64,000 bases of DNA from Luidia sarsii (Eukaryota; Echinodermata; Asteroidea; Paxillosida; Luidiidae), in contig OX465107.1 in the NCBI GenBank assembly GCA_949987565.1, positions 11,041,721 to 11,105,720 of the forward strand, written 5' to 3'. Numbering within the stretch: the first letter of the stretch is position 1; each line of letters starts with the position of its first letter. This document shows positions 10,923-23,164 of the stretch, in pieces. The position numbers and the translations under genes are program-made. The notes below the pieces were generated by a model. The model had not been told where the DNA came from. It searched no databases and was given only the letters and a program-made list of their open reading frames with translations.

Positions 10923-12366
10923 TCTTAGACCATGTAGATTGTAGATTATTTTTTCAGGATGCAATCAAATGTTTCCTTGGATGCACAAAGAAATTAATAG
11001 CACTGGCCTGGGAAAGGATTAATCTTGGTGAGCTTTTAACCTTAATTTTAATGGCAACGAATTTAAAGTGAGATTTGAAACTGCATGTGGACATGGTAGG
11101 AAGATTGGTTTCAACCACGGCTACATCACATCAAAGTGTCTCTCAAGAAGAGATGTGGTTCAGAAAAGGACCAGTGATCGAGTACATTACTAAAAAAAAT
11201 CTTCAGAATCACACGACTCACCAGTTCTTTTCAGAACCACCGTGACTTTTTTTGAATTATTTCAACATGGTGTAACTTCAAATCACAAATCAGAATTTTA
11301 AGTCGGAAGTGTGGAACAAATGATTCTAGCATTATCCCAAAATTTCCGAATTGATTAAAAATTAATGAAGATCACTTGCTGATTGTTCCAACTGTTTGTT
11401 TTTGTCATTGAAATAAAAACCCTCATTTTGATTTTCTCTGTGGCTCCACTTTTCATCGTGCAGGTACAAGTCACAGCTAACACCGCACACGGCTTGGATC
11501 TGTGACATCCCTTCGTGTATCCATGCAGTATGGGCAACTGAACTTCAAATCTGGAAAAGAGAGACTACCCGTAGCTTGTCCTGGCATATACCGGCACCCA
11601 GCTTGCTTGACACTAATCATCAACATTGCTGGACAACACTTTTAAAGCTTGTATGGCTCGGTACCACTTTTCCCGTGTCCCTCCATTGAATGCAATTTCA
11701 GCTGTTGTGGGTTATTTCATACCAAGTACATGTATCTATCAATAACAAAATTGCAGGGCTCACAGCCAGTAACATTTATATTAAATTCTGATGAATGCAA
11801 AGTGGTAGCTTGAGAGTTCATGTTTCCTGTAATGTACCGGTATTTGCCAGATGACTATCAGTTTCAAAAGGTAGCACATTTTATGCATCTATCTGTTTAT
11901 ATTTGGGAAAATTAGAGAATGAAAATCTAGACAAAATATTCAATATTTTAGAGACGTGGCTTTAATACTTGTCATCCTTTTATACATACATACTACATAC
12001 ATACATGTGTATACCAAATATTATACAGTTTTCAGTAATTTTCAATACAAAAGTAAATGGGTGAGATTGATGTCAAACACTGCATACTCCTATTAATCTG
12101 TGATTTCCTGTCTGCAGTGAACAATCTTGTTGCAGAAATTGTTTACTGCAAAAAGTCTTCACTTTAGACAAAATCCATTTTCCTTTTTATTTTTGATAAG
12201 CCATGTAAATCAAAAACATCATGTTATATCTAACACCATGTAAATGGATTTGACACATTGATTAAACTCTTGTTTAAAAAAACAAATTTGGTTTGGTCTT
12301 ATAATCTCTTCATAGACTACCAGTTGGTGGGAGAAATCTGCCTCAGCTTTTAAGGTTTTTTCATCA
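10923..12366. other. Intergenic, containing an inverted pair of histone-hairpin-like fragments
   Basis: No gene was recognised. At 11220-11245 (+) lies AGTTCTTTTCAGAACC followed by ACCG. At about 11100-11175, read on the minus strand, lies a diverged copy with GGTCCTTTTCTGAACCACA followed by TCTCTTCTTGAGAGAC. Both resemble the hairpin downstream of the hammerhead at 30.4 kb. The rest is AT-rich, with short ATACATAC runs near 11985-12005. Confidence 0.5.
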
Positions 12367-12669
12367 CTATCCACAGGAATCCACTAAATCTACTAAATCT
12401 TTGCCATGAACACTGAGGAGAAAAGCTTCATCCTTCTGATGTGCAGCCTTGAGGAGCAAACCTCCTGTCTTGGTCTCGCTTTGTACTGTCGTACAAGTTG
12501 CTGAAGTCTTCTCTTCCTCATCAGCGGATCTGTCTGCCACTGATAGCAACGACAGATGATGCATTTTTGTGGAAGGCCGGAAGCGCATGTCTCCTGTCAG
12601 AAGCAGATACCACTGCCCCTTTGAATACAGGAAACATTTTTCAGTAGGTGGTAGGATGTCATCCCTCAT
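12367..12669 (-). CDS. Candidate terminal exon of an unidentified gene
   Basis: A minus-strand frame of about 100 codons is preceded by a good acceptor context (a pyrimidine-rich stretch, then CTAGTTGTGCAG, read on the minus strand). Codon use looks like coding sequence. The product includes CFLYSKGQWYLLLTGDMRF and an acidic, Lys-rich middle part (DRSADEEEKT). I do not recognise the family. The reading frame would need a preceding exon ending in two bases of a codon. It could equally be a chance frame. Confidence 0.35.
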   Translation of the reverse strand: MRDDILPPTEKCFLYSKGQWYLLLTGDMRFRPSTKMHHLSLLSVADRSADEEEKTSATCTTVQSETKTGGLLLKAAHQKDEAFLLSVHGKDLVDLVDSCG

Positions 12670-13307
12670 TTGACTGCACAACTAGAACAAACAAAAGAAG
12701 TATTTCTGAAAATGTCAATGAGTTCTTTTCTAACATGTCTAATGTCACATATTTTGTCATTTGACCAATGTGGTTCCATAACAAAAACAAAATGCATGGG
12801 TCCTTTGAGCTACATTTCTGTGCCAGTAAATGTAGCTCAAAGCATTAAACTGTCGGTAAATTGTTTAGGAAAGGATTCCAACCACATAATTCGAAAATAA
12901 TGTAAATATTTGAAATTATGGAAACTTGAGCATTATTTCTCTTTGCAGGCATTAAGTCAAATATCAAGGTATTTAAAAAAATAATAATATTGGAATGTAT
13001 GTATTTCTTGTTTGTTTGGCTTCTCCATGGCTCTGAGTGAATTACCCCATGTCCCGTGCAAATAGCTTCTAATCTAATTGTTCTATTCTATTTTCCTTCC
13101 TCCATGCCCATATCAGGCATATGATTATGAATATGATATGGATGGGTGTAGTAAAATAAAACCATGAAAATAAAGAAAACACACGTGTTATAGGTCATTT
13201 ATTGTTTTTCGACAATGCCATCTAACACGAGATCGACCATCGAGGTAGAAACTAAGCTCCATAGTCCGACATGTATCGTCATAAAAACATAATAAGTTAG
13301 GCTTACC

Positions 13308-13375
13308 GGTGTCCTGTATTGTGTCATTTCTGTCAATGCAGTGCAGTGTGGGAGCTGGGAGTGGGACCATGTCCA
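13308..13375 (-). CDS. Candidate first coding exon of an unidentified minus-strand gene
   Basis: On the minus strand an ATG at 13375 opens MDMVPLPAPTLHCIDRNDTI... and reaches a consensus donor (ACCG|GTAAGC) at about 13307. The upstream DNA to 14.4 kb contains CpG-rich stretches and could hold a promoter. Its phase (one base left over) does not join directly to the 12669 acceptor, so an intermediate exon would be needed if they belong together. Weak evidence. Confidence 0.3.
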
Positions 13376-13399
13376 TGATTGCATGATGAATGATTTATG

Positions 13400-15480
13400 G
13401 AACTGGAAGTTGGAACGTCAAGACTCGTTTGCAGTCGCACCTCTGTTGCTACTTCGGAAAACGGACAAAAACATTGCTGCCATCTGTCCACTTAAAGTTT
13501 ATATCTCAATTTGTGATCTTTCGACACGACTTTCAGAACGGAAATCCTCGTGACCATCGTTACGGGACGCCACCTTGGATTTCGCTATGTAACGTGGCTC
13601 CCAAACGTCATCGTATACATGTGTATGTTAAAATACGATCGGGACGTAGACCAGACTATAATGTCTCAGCCATGTACGGCAATTAAAAAACTATACTTTT
13701 CCGTTGATATTTCTTGTTCTATACAATAACGTGCAAGAAAATCTCAAAAGAACATCCACCAATCCATTTTCCCGATTTTTTGACAGCAGTTGTCTGACTA
13801 TCAGTTGGCCGTCTGAGTTGAGCACGATCAATTAAAAAACGGTAAGCTTTTTCGATTTGGCCCACGGTCTAATCGGTGTTCTTTTCTTCAGCCTCGTTTG
13901 TGTAAACAGCGTGCTAAACACGATGTGTGACTCTCAGGGCTCGTAGAATCGGTAGACCGACGTCCCGGGATGACCGAATTGTTTTGTCGAACAACCGAAT
14001 GTTCCTGGCTGCTAGCCCGACGGGCAAGCACAGTGAAAATCTCGAAAAGTCGAAAGTGGTTACGTCGAAACTCCGTTCAACTCGGTAACTCTAAATGTCA
14101 ACTCCGCTAAAACCGCGGGCCCAATTTTTAGCGCCAAATGTTGTGAATTAACCCCGATTGCCTATCCTACATAGGCTGAGTATGATTTGTTTTCTGATTG
14201 GCTGAATGGGCAAAACATTGCCGACATAGCGCGTAAGATTTTTTTTTATTTTTTTTTTTACTTAGAATGGTAACCATAACAAAGTCTGGGTACCAGACTA
14301 TTTCTTTTAATCCTCCTTGGCCTCCGGTGTCTACGTCACGAACAACGCTGCCGCGCGATGTGTTCGATGAGTAATCATGATTAATTATTAATCAATTACA
14401 AAGTGGCATTAAAAAGTGTTTTACTCCTATAAAGTAGTTGTGAAATAGCCCTCCAAAAAACATTTTATTTATTGTAAAATTATCCATTGCAAAGGCCCTT
14501 TAAGAAAACAACTAATTTCCCCTCAGCCTCGAGCGCAGGTAGCCCCAATATATCCCGTGGAATATAGTGTTAATGTGATGGTACATCAGCTGTATCTTTT
14601 AAAAGCCCACCTCGACTGTTCAGTACTATACAAAACGGCGAACGCAAACTCATTTTCTGTAAGTAATTTAATATTATAGAGTATTATGATGTCTCGAAGA
14701 AAGGTATACAATGCGAGAGCTTCTTTGGGATCTGGTGGTTTGTCTAATACATCTTCGTCCATATTAAAACAGTAGAGGTAAAAAAATAATAACATCACAC
14801 GGAAGAGAACCTTTTTGGGTGCATTCATTTGTACATAATTGGGCTTATTATGTTTGAAGTTCCGCAGATATGAGTGCTGGTATATATATACGTACAGGTT
14901 TGGGGCAATTTATACATAAGCATTGACCGTCGGCTTGGGTTAGGGTTGACGCTATTCCTGTAAGGGGCTGAATTCGATAGGTGATCCACAGGTGGACAAC
15001 TTGGTTAAGTTCTTCCTTCAAAGAAAAGTTATAATGAAAAGTGGTCACGATTAATCAAAATTAAAGCAAAGAGGTGGACTAATGTAAGATTTTCATGTGT
15101 AGATTGATTGGAGAGGGATGCTAACACATTTCTACGTTTTCGTATCAATGAAGTAGCAATGGCAGAAGGACTCAGACCTTCCCATTCCCCAATGGTTAGG
15201 GTCTGACATCAGCAGTTGACAAAATCTACCAGAAAAATGTTAATGAGTTTGTGTACCATCCATTTCATTTTATTTGTTGAAATTCAACATTACATCGAAT
15301 TTTTCACTGGCTGGTCCAGATTTTTTTCTTTTAAATAGTCTTTTTAACCAAAAATGTTCTTGAATACCCTGTATATTGTAATTTTGTAATTTAGTTTTGT
15401 ACGCTTTGAGGCCTTTTTGGCAATTTGGCGCTTTATGATTTTTTTTTTATAATTTCATTATTATTAATATATTACGTTAA
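13400..15480. other. Unassigned intergenic DNA
   Basis: Nothing coding was recognised. There is a CpG-richer part at 13550-14120 and T-rich runs near 14240. Small open frames such as 14586-14828 and 14848-15048 (minus) have no recognisable motifs. Confidence 0.35.
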
Positions 15481-15481
15481 T

Positions 15482-15600
15482 TCAGAGGTCTCGGGTTCAA
15501 GTCCCGGTCCACTCAAAGTTTTCTTTGCCAATTTGTCAAGAAATTGTTCAAAAGTTTCCAGTCAGTTTTTCTTTTGTTTGTTTGACTTAAATTAAAACAT
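15482..15600 (+). repeat. tRNA-derived SINE, 3' part
   Basis: This shows a B-box-like GGGTTCAAGTCCC followed by GGTCCACTCAAAGTTTTCTTTGC, then a tail with AGTCAGTTTTTCTTTTG. The same tail follows B-box-like sequences at 28.2, 32.7 and 33.05 kb in this window, so it is an interspersed family and not a tRNA gene. Confidence 0.7.
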
Positions 15601-15639
15601 GTTATATCTTAGCACATGTGCGGTCTTCATTGCAACAAT

Positions 15640-15770
15640 AAATTGGTCGTTTGCATCTGAATGGAAAAAAACGGGGAGTGGGAGGGGCATGATCCCAGGA
15701 GAAATACGGCATTTAATGGTTAAATGCTTCTTACTGGCGCCCCCACCGTGGTATAAAGACTATAGTTAGG
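15640..15770 (+). repeat. Conserved SINE-associated flank
   Basis: The segment GTTTGCATCTGAATG through GCATTTAATGGTTAAATGC to CTGGCGCCC has inverted relatives at 32820-32910 next to the SINE in the Wnt9 intron (GGGCGCCAGTCAGATGCATTTAACC, GATTCAGATGCAAAC). It therefore appears to be part of a larger composite repeat with the SINE. Confidence 0.5.
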
Positions 15771-15796
15771 CCTAACTATTTAGGGAGGCCACCACC

Positions 15797-15950
15797 GAAG
15801 GGCTGGATAGCTAAGATGGTAAGCACTTACTAGTGCTACCTACGCAAAACCAGAGTTCTGGGGTTCAAGTTTCGGTACAGTCCAAGTACCAGTTTTCAAA
15901 ATTATTTAAAACTTCCCCGTCAGTTTTTCCTTTAATTGTTTTAAAATATT
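15797..15950 (+). repeat. tRNA-derived SINE with A- and B-box-like motifs
   Basis: GGCTGGATAGCTAAGATGGTAAG resembles a tRNA A box. It is followed about 40 nt later by GGGGTTCAAGTTTCGG, a decayed B box, and then the family tail (GTCAGTTTTTCCTTT). This is the most complete 5' end of this SINE in the window. RNA polymerase III promoter function would be ancestral; decay makes present activity unlikely. Confidence 0.65.
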
Positions 15951-16527
15951 TTGTTAGTAAACGCGTTAGAATTTGAGGATACATTTTTTTCGGGGGGGGG
16001 GGGGTAGGCCTATGTGCCGCGATTTCCCCCCATTTGATTTTGTTTTCTCTGTAAAAATTATATTTGGTGAAATGAAACCTTATTCACGGGGGGGGGGGAT
16101 TACGACTCGTTTGCAAAATAATTGGTTATCGACTGGCACAACCCGGCTTAAATAGTTATCCTTCACCTTCAGTTGAACTACGAATTCGACCCTGAACAAA
16201 CAGGAAGCCGTTGCTTGGCCCATGTATTGACCATGTTCACTTTCATAGGAGGATAAATAAGAACGTTGTTCAGAGGAAGTCGTGTAATTGGGTTAACAAC
16301 TGAGTCACAGCTGAGCGATGGTGAACGCCTAGCCATTTTACATATAGGCACATTCACATAACGAGGACTAACAGACATTGTGGGTTGTGCAATGATGATA
16401 GAGTTGAGACCACGCTGTTAGTGCCTAACACCGGGAACATTTCGCTTTATGTAACTTCCACTTCTTATTCCAAGTACGAAATGGCGGAGGAGGATTAAAC
16501 AAGTGAATTTTCGATGCTTCATTCATC

Positions 16528-17865
16528 ATGCGGATTTTCAGAAGGAGTATTTCCAAGCTTGTCATCGCTGCCGCAGTCATCGTTTACTTTGTAAGTTGGA
16601 TGATTTTAACAGCCTGGAGAATTGATGGTATATCAGATAATCATTTATCTAACATTCGATTCAATATTGGAACTTTCCCAAATAGGGAATCACATGTGGA
16701 CAACAGAAACTTCAATCACACGTCAGCTACCGCGATAGAAATTACGCATCCCTCCAAGGATCAACAGGAACCAACCCCTGGGTTCACCAAACAAAGCAAC
16801 GGCAACGATATAAATCGTCCAAACGTCACTCTTCCAAAGCACAAGCCATTGTACAGCAGTGGGGTTCTAAACCCCCATCCGTTTCACTTCACTATCAACA
16901 ACCGTAACGCTTGTGTGGATGTCACCGAATTGTTGTCCATGCCTTTAGCATTACTTATACTCGTCAAGACTAGACCAGAGGATGTTTTTGATAGGCAGCA
17001 AATACGGAGGACATGGGGAGGGGTTCAGAATATTTCCAACAATCTTACCCTTACCATGTTTCTCATCGGACAGTCAACTAATACCACGGTAGCCAAGAAT
17101 GTTATTAAGGAAAGCAACCTGTTTAAGGACATAATTCAAGAGAACTTCATTGACGCGTACTCCAATCTTACGTATAAGAACATGATGGGACTAAAATGGG
17201 TCAGTATCTTCTGTTCCTTTGTTTCTTACATCGCTAGTGTTGATTCAGATATCATTTTGAATCTCCACAACCTTCTTCATCGATTGGTTGATAAACCAAA
17301 ACGGATGTATGCAGAGGGAAGCCTGAAATCAAACTGGACGCCATACCGTGATCCGAAAGGGGAGTACAGTAAATGGTATACGCCTTTGGAACTATATCCC
17401 GAGCCCACATATCCACCTTTCTTCCCAGGAGGCTGTTATGGTATGTCTACTGATGTCGCAGTCGTCATCTTCAAAGAGTCAGTCCATGTGCGCTTCCTTC
17501 CATGGGATGATGTGTTTGTAGGTTTGGTCATGAAACGAGCGGGTATTACCTTGCAGCATGGCAAGGGCTTTCAAGTTTACGTTCCTCTTTTTCGTCGCCT
17601 AAGTCTAAGAAAGGCAATCTTAGAGGGCATTGCAATAATCACAAAACACCAAAAAAAAGCAATCGACAGAAGGCTTATTCTTATATATAAGAAAGTCATG
17701 CTTAAATATCATGTACCAAAAATAACACCACAAATATCACAAAAAATCACAAGACAATATATGTCATTTATGAACTGGAAATTGGTCATATTAGGATGTC
17801 TTGTTGTTACTGTTCTGGCATATTTTATGGTTTATTTGATATTTTGGTATGCAATTATTAATTGA
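16528..17865 (+). CDS. Beta-1,3-galactosyltransferase-like glycosyltransferase (GT31), intronless
   Basis: This is a complete 445-residue frame. Residues about 8-30 form a single hydrophobic signal anchor, giving the type II topology usual for Golgi glycosyltransferases. A stem region follows, then the galactosyl-T domain: LALLILVKTRPEDVFDRQQIRRTWGG (R-x2-I-R-x-T-W-G motif), a D-x-Y-x-N-L-T-Y-K motif (FIDAYSNLTYKNMMGLKW), the DxD-type metal site D239-S240-D241 (ASVDSDIIL), PGGCYGMS, and DDVFVG in place of the common EDVYVG. The enzyme would add a hexose from a UDP-sugar to glycans in the Golgi lumen. Oddities: the acidic motif is DSD rather than DDD, and a second hydrophobic segment sits at the extreme C-terminus (LVILGCLVVTVLAYFMVYLIFW). 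An AATAAA lies about 95 nt after the stop. Lack of introns is common for members of this family. Confidence 0.85.
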   Translation: MRIFRRSISKLVIAAAVIVYFVSWMILTAWRIDGISDNHLSNIRFNIGTFPNRESHVDNRNFNHTSATAIEITHPSKDQQEPTPGFTKQSNGNDINRPNVTLPKHKPLYSSGVLNPHPFHFTINNRNACVDVTELLSMPLALLILVKTRPEDVFDRQQIRRTWGGVQNISNNLTLTMFLIGQSTNTTVAKNVIKESNLFKDIIQENFIDAYSNLTYKNMMGLKWVSIFCSFVSYIASVDSDIILNLHNLLHRLVDKPKRMYAEGSLKSNWTPYRDPKGEYSKWYTPLELYPEPTYPPFFPGGCYGMSTDVAVVIFKESVHVRFLPWDDVFVGLVMKRAGITLQHGKGFQVYVPLFRRLSLRKAILEGIAIITKHQKKAIDRRLILIYKKVMLKYHVPKITPQISQKITRQYMSFMNWKLVILGCLVVTVLAYFMVYLIFWYAIIN

Positions 17866-17958
17866 TATTATTATCATAAAATAGGCCCTATATACATACA
17901 TTAAGAAAATGTTATGCACATTTCAATTAAATGTGACATCGAACAAAACAAAAGATTT

Positions 17959-17964
17959 AATAAA
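17959..17964 (+). terminator. Polyadenylation signal AATAAA for the GT31 gene
   Basis: A canonical hexamer about 95 nt downstream of the GT31 stop codon, in AT-rich 3' UTR-like sequence. Confidence 0.55.
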
Positions 17965-17965
17965 A

Positions 17966-19321
17966 TTAATTGTAACCAATGTATGGTAACTATGACTCAA
18001 TCTTCTCTTAGCTTTTAAAATGATTATTGATAATGATTATCACCATTTATAAAGAAACACGGGATCCCCGAAACAACTGTGAAAGTTAGCATGATTATGA
18101 AATTAAAATGCAGGAATCCATTCAGATGCTGATTTGTATTTGCTATCCCATGTATTCTATAATATCTCCCATTTTAGTAAACTATCCCACTTTGCATGCT
18201 TTAAAGGTTTTTACTACAGGTACCGTATATTATTAAGTGGTCTTGAATATTATTGAACACTGTAGGCCTATAATGCAAAGGAGTTACGAAGAGTCGACGC
18301 AAAATAGCTTACGCGCCGCGTGTTATTGTATTCCGTAAGCTTGTAGCCAACAGTAGTTGAGGGATACATAAATATTCTGTACATTTTGCAATAAACATGG
18401 AATTGGTATAATTATAAACATCGATATTGGGCACCTTCAACAACAAATATCTTTGGGTTTGAGCTGATATTGTGGAGTATTTCACCCCCTCCAAAAAGGC
18501 TAATAGTAAGCGTTTGTGGGAAACATGTAATATCAACAATAATAATGGAATAACAACAAATTATATGGTTTCATATGCCGACAAAACTGCAGATATTTTT
18601 GTTATTTGCCACGGTTGAAATGCCACAAACCCAGGATTTACACGCAACATTAAGGAACAAGGAACAGAGTAAGACCATTCAGGGATACAAAGACTATTTA
18701 TGAGTATGATTCTGCCACAATTTCAGTACATATTTAAAAACTTAATGTACGTGTCAAAGAAAGTAGGGTACCCGTGAGAGTTGCATTTGGATTTATGTTT
18801 GATGTAAGAAGTGATTTACAGAATACTGGTGCCAATTTTGAAAGCATGTGATAGTCAAACGTAGAGACTATTCTCGAAAAAAGTATGTTGCCCATAAATA
18901 AGTAAGGTGCAGGGCATTGCACCTTTGGAGGTAAAATAACTGAAAAATTGTAGACAAAATTATAGACTTAAGACATTTGGGGGTCCTGCGCTTCGGGTTT
19001 TGTGGAAATTGGCAGTTCCGGTTCAAGCTGCAATTGACAGTGCCGGAAACAAAATGAGAGACTCGGGTAACTTGTCGCGTGTTTTAGTACGTGTGTGCTA
19101 TTTCACTGAATTCGGAAACAGGGTATATGTACCCGGATTTTCAAATTATCGGGTACGTTATTACCCATAATTCAATGACGGCTGTGTACATTAAAAGCAT
19201 TTAAGGTCGTTGGGCCCACCTTTTGGCTTGCAGAAAAAGTTCCGTACACGATTGAAATCTATTGACTCCTTATGAATAAATTATATAGGTACACAGACAC
19301 TGAGAAAGAGCTTGTTCTGAT
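17966..19321. other. Unassigned intergenic DNA
   Basis: AT-rich, with several TAGGCCTA octamers. The short minus-strand frames at 18309 and 18734 have no recognisable motif. I see no gene. Confidence 0.35.
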
Positions 19322-19579
19322 TTGCTGAGTGTCTGTGAAATGGACGCCTTTTCATCTCTAGCCATTCACCAAGAGTATTACCAAAGAGAGGGACCAACTG
19401 TCACGCACTTTTTCTGCGATTGGGCTGTTAGTCAATTGAAAGTTTCTGAACAAGATTCAGCCACACAGATATATAGCTTGGGGTTGACAGAATGGTCCAA
19501 CCACAAATTTAGTTTTCGAAGGGGCCATTTTGCCGGCACTATAAATAAGATAAGGAGGGAATACTTGGATAAACATTAA
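19322..19579 (+). other. Short open frame of unknown nature
   Basis: An 85-codon frame (MDAFSSLAIHQEYYQREG ... HFFCDWAVSQLKV) ends in a basic segment (INKIRREYLDKH). The composition is protein-like, but I do not recognise a family and there are no flanking splice sites I would trust. It could be a transposase or host exon fragment, or chance. Confidence 0.2.
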
Positions 19580-22500
19580 TGCAAGCATCCAATTAAAAAA
19601 AATTAAAGTGCCAAAGACAGTATTGAGAAACCAGAAACGATCAAAACAGATACACTGGCTTCGAGAAGAGATACTCCAAAATAATAAGGAGTTGAACCAT
19701 AGGGGCGGGGAGGGGAGACTTATAGGGAAACAATGTGGAGAGGGGGTAGGGGCCTATGGGGGAAGTCAAAGACGGGTAGGGAGGGAAAAAGAGGAAAAGA
19801 AAAGAAAAGAAAAAGAACGTTCTCTGTAGGGAAAGAAAGTAATAGTTGATTAGGTTGCATGGAAAAGCATTTTCATATGAAAAACATTCTATTAAAACAT
19901 GAAATTGCACTCGGCAAGAAGGAAAGGCGGTGGCGATTTGTACAACATCTGGGTTGCCGTAGTCTGCCAGACTTGTTAGAGTCCAAAAATATGTGAAGTG
20001 GGTGTATATTGTCCAGCTTTATTTTTCAGCTTTACCAACATAAAGCACCCTCAAGTCTTGAACCTTATATCCAATTATTTTACTCGCAGATTTAGTTATT
20101 CTGTTAATTTGGATGAAATTTTCTGTCGTCAGAGCATCTTCACATGCAGTATATCAGAACACTATGACACTCCGGTAAAACATCCTGATTATATCTCGGT
20201 CAATGCCATCTATGCTAAGTGGTTCAATCTCCTTCAGAGATCACCGAAAATCAAACGAAATTGTTTTTAGATTAAAAACCAAGAAATTCTCCTTACACCA
20301 CTTCACGAATTTGGCAATTTCTTCTCTGTATTCAGTCTTATAAATCCTGTCGGTGACGTGGCATCTGCATATATACTAAGAACAGATTCCATGTTTGCAT
20401 CAACGAGCATTTGATCAATTGTAGATACGTCAGTAAGAATCTTTCAATCCGTATAAATATTCACAGCATGCACTGATAGCTTCTATACCTTTGATCACAC
20501 TCTATAACCTCATTTACTTGTGGTTTCTCCCGCTTCAGTTCCTGTTATAGACTAGCGTACGACCTCCTCTCGTTGGTGTATCTATATACTGGTTATAGCA
20601 CAGGTTAAGGTCGCAACTGTTAAAGTATCTAGTAATTAACTTGCCTGAATCGGGTGACTGTGTTTCAATAAGTTGTTGTGTAATATCATGAATTCTTTGC
20701 AGATGCATTGATCACATTCACTGTATAGGTTGAATATACACAACGGTGACAAAACATTGAAGTAACTGTCCTTATGCCTCCGCTGTATGCCAGAGTAGCT
20801 GTAAATGGACAAATAACTTTATTGGCAATTATAAGAGCTATTTTTTTTTATTTATTTCCCACCATGTCTGTCAAATTCCCGCCCAAAACTGCTTCAAAAG
20901 CGAAAATGTCTTCCAAGTCCATACAGGATACAATTCCCCAACTGAACCGTTGGCAGGAAGATGGCTCTTGGTGCACATCCAAGAAACCAAAACTGGTGAT
21001 GATACATGTTACTTGCTCGATTCAAAATTCCCTTCTCATAAAGTACTTATCCCAAGGTGGAGACGGGATAATTAGATATTTTTAAAGTTGGCACATTGCC
21101 CGATTGTAACCCATACATGTACAAAGGCTGTGACAAACTGAAAACTATTTACATGCATTGCTTAATGCCAACCCTCCAATTCAGATATCCTTTAAAGGTT
21201 TTGTCACTACAGTCCTATCATTGGTCAAAATTCTGTACTGTGATTGGCTGACACATATGCTCATTGGTTTGTGGATCCTTTTTGGCAAAACTGTGTTTCT
21301 CCAAAAAAATGTGAAGTAAATTCTACACATAATATGATAATGAAAGCTGCTAAAAAATACTACCTTACACTCCAAGCACCACTTCTAGATAGTTAGGCAT
21401 AGAAGAGATTCTTCAGTTTTTCTTGTCCCAATTTGCCCCAAAATTTGATTAACTAGTTTGACAGCTTCACCGAGCCATGCTTACACAGACGATTCCAAAT
21501 TGTTACACAAGGAAAGGTATGCACATGTCTTCCAGGAAAACAAGTGCAAAGACCTTCTGTGAAGTACATGTACAGTTCAGCACTCTGCCTACGGCACTGG
21601 CAGCTTACAATGAATATTCATTTTAAAGTTGCAACCAAGGCAGCTGATTAGCTGTTTACAAAAGAGCAGGAACCCTTGTTGACACAGATTTGCTGATGGC
21701 ATTTTGTTTGGTAAGCACCCACAAGCATTACAAAGAAGCCAACCCAGCATGTGCATAACTTGTAGGGGGGCCTACATGTGTATAGTCTCGTACATGTACA
21801 TTTGTGTTTCGGTTGGGCTGTGAATTGTTGTTGTGTCACACATTACACAACCAATGGATGAATCTTGCCAACCCGTGACTGACTGCACTAGAATGAATTC
21901 TGAGAATAAAGCATTTGATCAATAAATGATCAAATGTCTAGTCAGCACAGAATCATGTGCTGGTGTTTGGCAATCTACAACTATTAGCTGACTGGACAAG
22001 GGAGATTTTGTCATGAATATTAATTAGTAGCTAGGGTAGAACTGTCTACACAATTTTGGGTAGCTCTCTGCAAAATGAATTTTTCACAAGGATAGTGCAC
22101 TTTGTGACCAAGAAAACTTGGAATCTGTTCTTAAGTAAATGATGTACTTATATATGACAGTTTTCACCGAGGTACGTTGTACGAACTGGGTTGTGTGGAA
22201 GTTTGAACATTTTGCTGTACAGCAGATAGGTGCAGTTTGGGTAAACAGTAATTTGTTGTGCTGGTTTTAGCTTTAGGGATATTTTCACACAATTAGGCCT
22301 AGGCCTATATAAGTAGTACTTTAGCTAACATGTCAACCTGTACGTGGGTTTCGGTGAAATTGGGATTGGTTTCATTGAGAGTGTCAGTTTAAAATTGAGA
22401 AAAAAACACAGGATTCTGAGCTGGATCCAATACTGAATAATTATGTATAAGGGATAGGGCCAATCAGATTGGAGTATTTGTACCAATGGTAGCTCTAGTA

Positions 22501-23060
22501 TGATCAAACCTTTAACCAATGAGATTGCTTTCTTTGAATTGGATGGATGGGGTCTGGTGCACCAACAAAAGGTGCATTTTCTCCAGTTTGGCCACTAAGT
22601 AATATTGGTATCTGGCTACCCAGTAGCTTAATAAATACTGAGGAGTTGACAGTTGTGGAACAAATCAAAGCTTAACCTTTTTGTGTATTGTAATTGATCT
22701 CTGTCTGATAAAAATTGTGGATTATATTTGCGTCGTCTAAATGGCACCCTCGAACCTCCTGCTTGCCTCGTGTACGTCGTTATATAGACAACTGCAGTTC
22801 TCTGGCAGATCAAAACATGGCCTGCGATCTGAGTTCCATCGATACGGCCAGCTTGTACACAATAGATACTGACCGTGCATTCATGGGACTGCCATTCCTG
22901 TCCGATGGTTGTGCATAAATGTCATTAAAACACAACAAACCAGAATCTTGACGAAGACCTCCCACAGATTTTGTAATCTTAAAGCCATAATACTACATAG
23001 GCCTACATTCACACAAAACACAGAAGTCAGCAACTTAGGCCTAAGGCAAAACAATGTGAA
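19580..23060. other. Unassigned intergenic DNA
   Basis: This holds a short purine-rich stretch (19690-19830) and otherwise AT-rich sequence with no recognised coding motifs or long repeats. Small frames at 19998, 20774 and 23063 upstream do not show families, except where the LINE begins after about 23165. Confidence 0.35.
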
Positions 23061-23164
23061 CATTGACGAGCAAGTGCAAGCATGGTCAAGTGGTCGCCAT
23101 AGTGCTCGGCAGCGCCCTCATTCTAGTTCCTCGTCAGTCTCTAAACGATGCAGTTGGAAAAAAT

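Noticed and set aside
12367..13375. A two-exon gene joining the candidate exons at 13308-13375 and 12367-12669
   Set aside because: The phases do not match (one base left over against two needed), and direct joining gives an early stop. They are kept only as separate weak candidates.
15482..15900. tRNA genes
   Set aside because: The B-box-like sequences lack a complete cloverleaf and are followed by a common SINE tail found at several loci.
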